Positions 5,994 through 7,438 of a stretch of 7,438 bases of DNA are shown here, piece after piece. The position numbers were made by a program, and so were the translations under genes. The stretch is from an uncultured Oscillospiraceae bacterium (GTDB lineage: Bacteria; Bacillota; Clostridia; Oscillospirales; Oscillospiraceae), in contig CAAERF010000537.1 in assembly GCA_900758315.1 (NCBI GenBank), positions 1 through 7,438 on the forward strand. Reading direction: 5' to 3'. The notes beneath the pieces were generated by a model. It worked only from the letters and a program-made list of their open reading frames with translations. It made no database searches and had not been told where the DNA came from. The stretch's first letter is position 1, and each line of letters opens with the position of its first letter.

Positions 5994-6057
5994 AGGTTTA
6001 GATTATCAGCCACTTGTTTTGGACGGGATCCCGGTCCCGATTCAGGAGGGAAGATCG

Positions 6058-6297
6058 ATGAAACGCGTTAAATTTGCATGCCTGTCCCAGACCATTCACT
6101 TTGAGCTCAATGAGAAGCTGGAGCACCAGGAGGCAGTGCAGCAGGCCCAGGAAAGTCTCCGGCGGTACAAACGGGAGCTGGAGCAAAAGCAGGTCGCCTA
6201 CGTGGTGGACAAAGAGTACGCCCTGGAGGACGGCACGCCGGTGCTGGAGCTCCGGAAGCAGTACAATAATTATAAGGTAGGTACCTATCTGGATTGA
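6058..6297 (+). CDS. Small soluble hypothetical protein (79 aa)
   Basis: I cannot assign a function. The protein is 79 residues, highly charged, with no signal peptide or membrane segment. It starts MKRVKFACLSQTIHFEL, then has a Gln/Glu-rich probable helix or short coiled coil (about 18-46), and ends in a beta-like C-terminus with LRKQYNNYKVGTYLD. The start is chosen at ATG 6058 because AGGAGGG (6043-6049) stands 8 bases upstream; an in-frame TTG at 6019 would bury that ribosome binding site inside the coding region. It is divergent from the CarD gene and is followed by a strong hairpin pair and then the gap promoter, so it is probably monocistronic. Clean codon structure and the strong ribosome binding site argue that it is real. 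Confidence 0.75.
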   Translation: MKRVKFACLSQTIHFELNEKLEHQEAVQQAQESLRRYKRELEQKQVAYVVDKEYALEDGTPVLELRKQYNNYKVGTYLD

Positions 6298-6310
6298 CCG
6301 ACGGTCATCC
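6291..6310 (+). repeat. Hairpin over the stop codon of the 79-aa gene
   Basis: tgaccg (6295-6300) and cggtca (6302-6307) are an exact inverted repeat around A6301. It extends outward with gga/tcc (6291-6293 with 6308-6310) past one bulged T. The stop codon TGA (6295-6297) lies in the left arm. It is immediately followed by the larger hairpin at 6318-6359. Confidence 0.5.
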
Positions 6311-6317
6311 GGACTGC

Positions 6318-6359
6318 GCGGGACCCCGGGAAATCAGAGCTGGTTTTCCGGGGTCCCGC
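6318..6359 (+). terminator. Strong GC-rich hairpin after the 79-aa gene, probable terminator lacking a T tract
   Basis: gcgggaccccgg (6318-6329) pairs perfectly over 12 bp with ccggggtcccgc (6348-6359). After a bulged G, aaa (6331-6333) pairs with ttt (6345-6347). Position between two transcription units suggests termination or 3' end protection, but the bases after it (agttctgtctg) are not a proper T run, so intrinsic termination is uncertain. Confidence 0.55.
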
Positions 6360-6449
6360 AGTTCTGTCTGCCACCGGCAGCGCATAGGGTTGGAGGGCAG
6401 GGAAATCCGTTTGGCAGGCGTATTCCGTCAAAGACTTATGATAAAGTGG

Positions 6450-6477
6450 TTGACTTTTAGGAAAAAGATGCTACAAT
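6450..6477 (+). promoter_or_regulatory. Sigma-A-type promoter of gap
   Basis: TTGACT (6450-6455), 16-base spacer, TACAAT (6472-6477); each hexamer matches five of six consensus bases. Transcription should begin near 6484, leaving a leader of about 85 bases before the ATG at 6569. This is the only strong promoter in the 271-bp gap between the two plus-strand genes. Confidence 0.75.
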
Positions 6478-6488
6478 GTAGGGGAAAA

Positions 6489-6522
6489 CAGCGGAATATG
6501 TGTCGAAAAAAGATTCCGCCTG
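6489..6522 (+). promoter_or_regulatory. 5' leader stem-loop of gap
   Basis: gcggaat (6491-6497) pairs with attccgc (6513-6519), extended by ca/tg (6489-6490 with 6521-6522) past a bulged C; the loop is 15 bases and A-rich. It would form at the very 5' end of the predicted gap transcript, where such structures often protect mRNA. No terminator-like T run follows, so attenuation is unlikely. Confidence 0.5.
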
Positions 6523-6568
6523 CGATAACTTTGCATTCTGAACTTAGGTAAAAAAGAGGTAATTTACG

Positions 6569-7438
6569 ATGGAAACTGTGAAAGTAGGGATTAACGGCTT
6601 TGGCCGTATCGCGAGAGTAGTTCTGCGCAGCCTGGAAACCCGGGAAACCAACATTGAAGTCCGCGCCATCAACGTGCGCAACGCCAATTTGGACCGCATG
6701 GTTTACATGCTGACCTATGATTCCGTGTTCGGTCGCTTCCAGGGGGAGATCAAGGCTGAGGAAGGCGGCATCTCCATCAACGGCAAGTTCATCAAGGTGT
6801 TCAGCGAGGATAAGCCTGAGGAGATCAACTGGGCCAGCGTCGGCGCAGAGTACATCATCGAGTCCACTGGCAAGTTCCGCACCGTGGAGGGCTGTGAAAA
6901 GCACTTCGTGGGCGGCGCGAAGAAGGTTGTCCTCTCCGCACCCGGCAAGGGCGACGGCATCCCCACCTTCGTCATGGGCGTCAACAACGAGACCTATGAC
7001 CCGTCCATGAAGGTCGTCTCCAACGCCTCCTGCACCACCAACTGTCTGGCACCGCTGGCCAAGGTCCTCAACGACAAGTTCGGCATCAAGGTGGGTCTCA
7101 TGTCCACCATCCACGCTGCCACCTCCAAGCAGAAGGCCGTGGACGCCAACGGCGGCGACGACTGGAGAACCGGCCGCAGCGTCTTTAACAACATCATCCC
7201 CTCCAGCACCGGCGCAGCCAAGGCCGTGGGCCTGGTCATCCCCGAGCTGAAGGGCAAGCTCACCGGTATGAGCTACCGGATTCCCGCCAGCGACGTGTCC
7301 GTGGTGGACCTGACCGCAGAGCTGGCAACCCCCACCACCTATGAGGCCATCTGCGCCGCCGTCAAGGAAGCGGCAGAGGGTGAGCTGAAGGGCATCATCG
7401 AGTACAACACCGACGAGCTGGTCTCCAGCGACCTGCGC
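6569..7438 (+). CDS. gap: Type I glyceraldehyde-3-phosphate dehydrogenase, C-terminus beyond window
   Basis: Oxidises glyceraldehyde-3-phosphate to 1,3-bisphosphoglycerate in glycolysis, in the cytosol, normally as a tetramer. The first 290 of about 335 residues are present. The N-terminal Rossmann fold begins [17 protein letters not shown]; the catalytic segment [16 protein letters not shown] places the nucleophile at Cys155; His182 in [10 protein letters not shown] is the base; [13 protein letters not shown] (209-221) and the DVSVVDLT strand follow. The middle and C-terminal parts resemble the E. coli GapA type. Two changes are notable: Ala15 replaces the last glycine of GxGxxG, and the usual Asp of the AIND motif is Val36 followed by Arg37, which points toward NADP(H) or dual cofactor use. 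AGAGGT (6555-6560) stands 8 bases before the ATG. It has its own promoter. Confidence 0.95.
   Translation, partial: METVKVGINGFGRIARVVLRSLETRETNIEVRAINVRNANLDRMVYMLTYDSVFGRFQGEIKAEEGGISINGKFIKVFSEDKPEEINWASVGAEYIIESTGKFRTVEGCEKHFVGGAKKVVLSAPGKGDGIPTFVMGVNNETYDPSMKVVSNASCTTNCLAPLAKVLNDKFGIKVGLMSTIHAATSKQKAVDANGGDDWRTGRSVFNNIIPSSTGAAKAVGLVIPELKGKLTGMSYRIPASDVSVVDLTAELATPTTYEAICAAVKEAAEGELKGIIEYNTDELVSSDLR

Noticed and set aside
6024..6033. 10-bp perfect palindrome cgggatcccg before the 79-aa gene (and taggtaccta within it)
   Set aside because: Short palindromes of this size occur by chance in GC-rich DNA; there is no second copy or position relative to a promoter that supports an operator.
6318..6359. 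CggR-type operator upstream of gap because of CGGGAC-like half sites
   Set aside because: The half sites are the arms of a perfect hairpin rather than the spaced direct repeats of the CggR operator, they lie about 90 bp before the -35, and no cggR gene is present here.
6428..7114. Minus-strand 228-aa open frame opposite gap
   Set aside because: Antisense to a clear GAPDH gene and runs through its promoter and leader; no ribosome binding site or domain evidence.

Overview
The window looks like chromosomal DNA from an anaerobic Gram-positive Clostridia bacterium, most likely an Oscillospiraceae-type gut lineage. This is inferred from moderately high GC genes, AGGAGG-like ribosome binding sites, a clostridial-type CarD regulator, a teichoic-acid-type glycerophosphotransferase and palindrome-rich intergenic DNA. 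No phage, insertion sequence, CRISPR, tRNA or rRNA was seen.

Layout. Positions 1-480 hold no convincing gene. They contain two copies of a 45-bp repeat, several strong hairpins, a plus-strand terminator for a gene left of the window, and a terminator serving the minus-strand operon. The operon reads right to left from an extended -10 promoter at 5170-5198. It comprises (i) a 697-aa membrane-anchored alkaline-phosphatase/sulfatase-superfamily protein of LTA-synthase-like layout (5085-2992); (ii) a 698-aa fusion of a YidC/Oxa1 membrane insertase with a CDP-glycerol glycerophosphotransferase of the TagB/TagF family (2971-875); and (iii) a 101-aa small membrane protein with an AYIDP motif (792-487). 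Upstream, a CarD-family regulator is also on the minus strand (5801-5313), with its own promoter and terminator. Divergent from it, on the plus strand, are an unrecognised 79-aa protein (6058-6297) and then gap, glyceraldehyde-3-phosphate dehydrogenase (6569 to the window end, truncated at residue 290).

How the genes may work together. The operon combines a cytosolic glycerol-phosphate transferase fixed to an Oxa1-type membrane core, an extracytoplasmic phospho- or sulfo-transferase/hydrolase, and a small membrane partner. This suggests a machine that makes, exports or modifies a glycerol-phosphate-containing cell-surface polymer. The YidC-TagF fusion is the most striking item: in a Gram-positive YidC topology the C-tail is cytosolic, where CDP-glycerol is available. 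Function is inferred from families and context only. The gap product also shows changes in its Rossmann fold that point toward NADP(H) use or relaxed cofactor choice.
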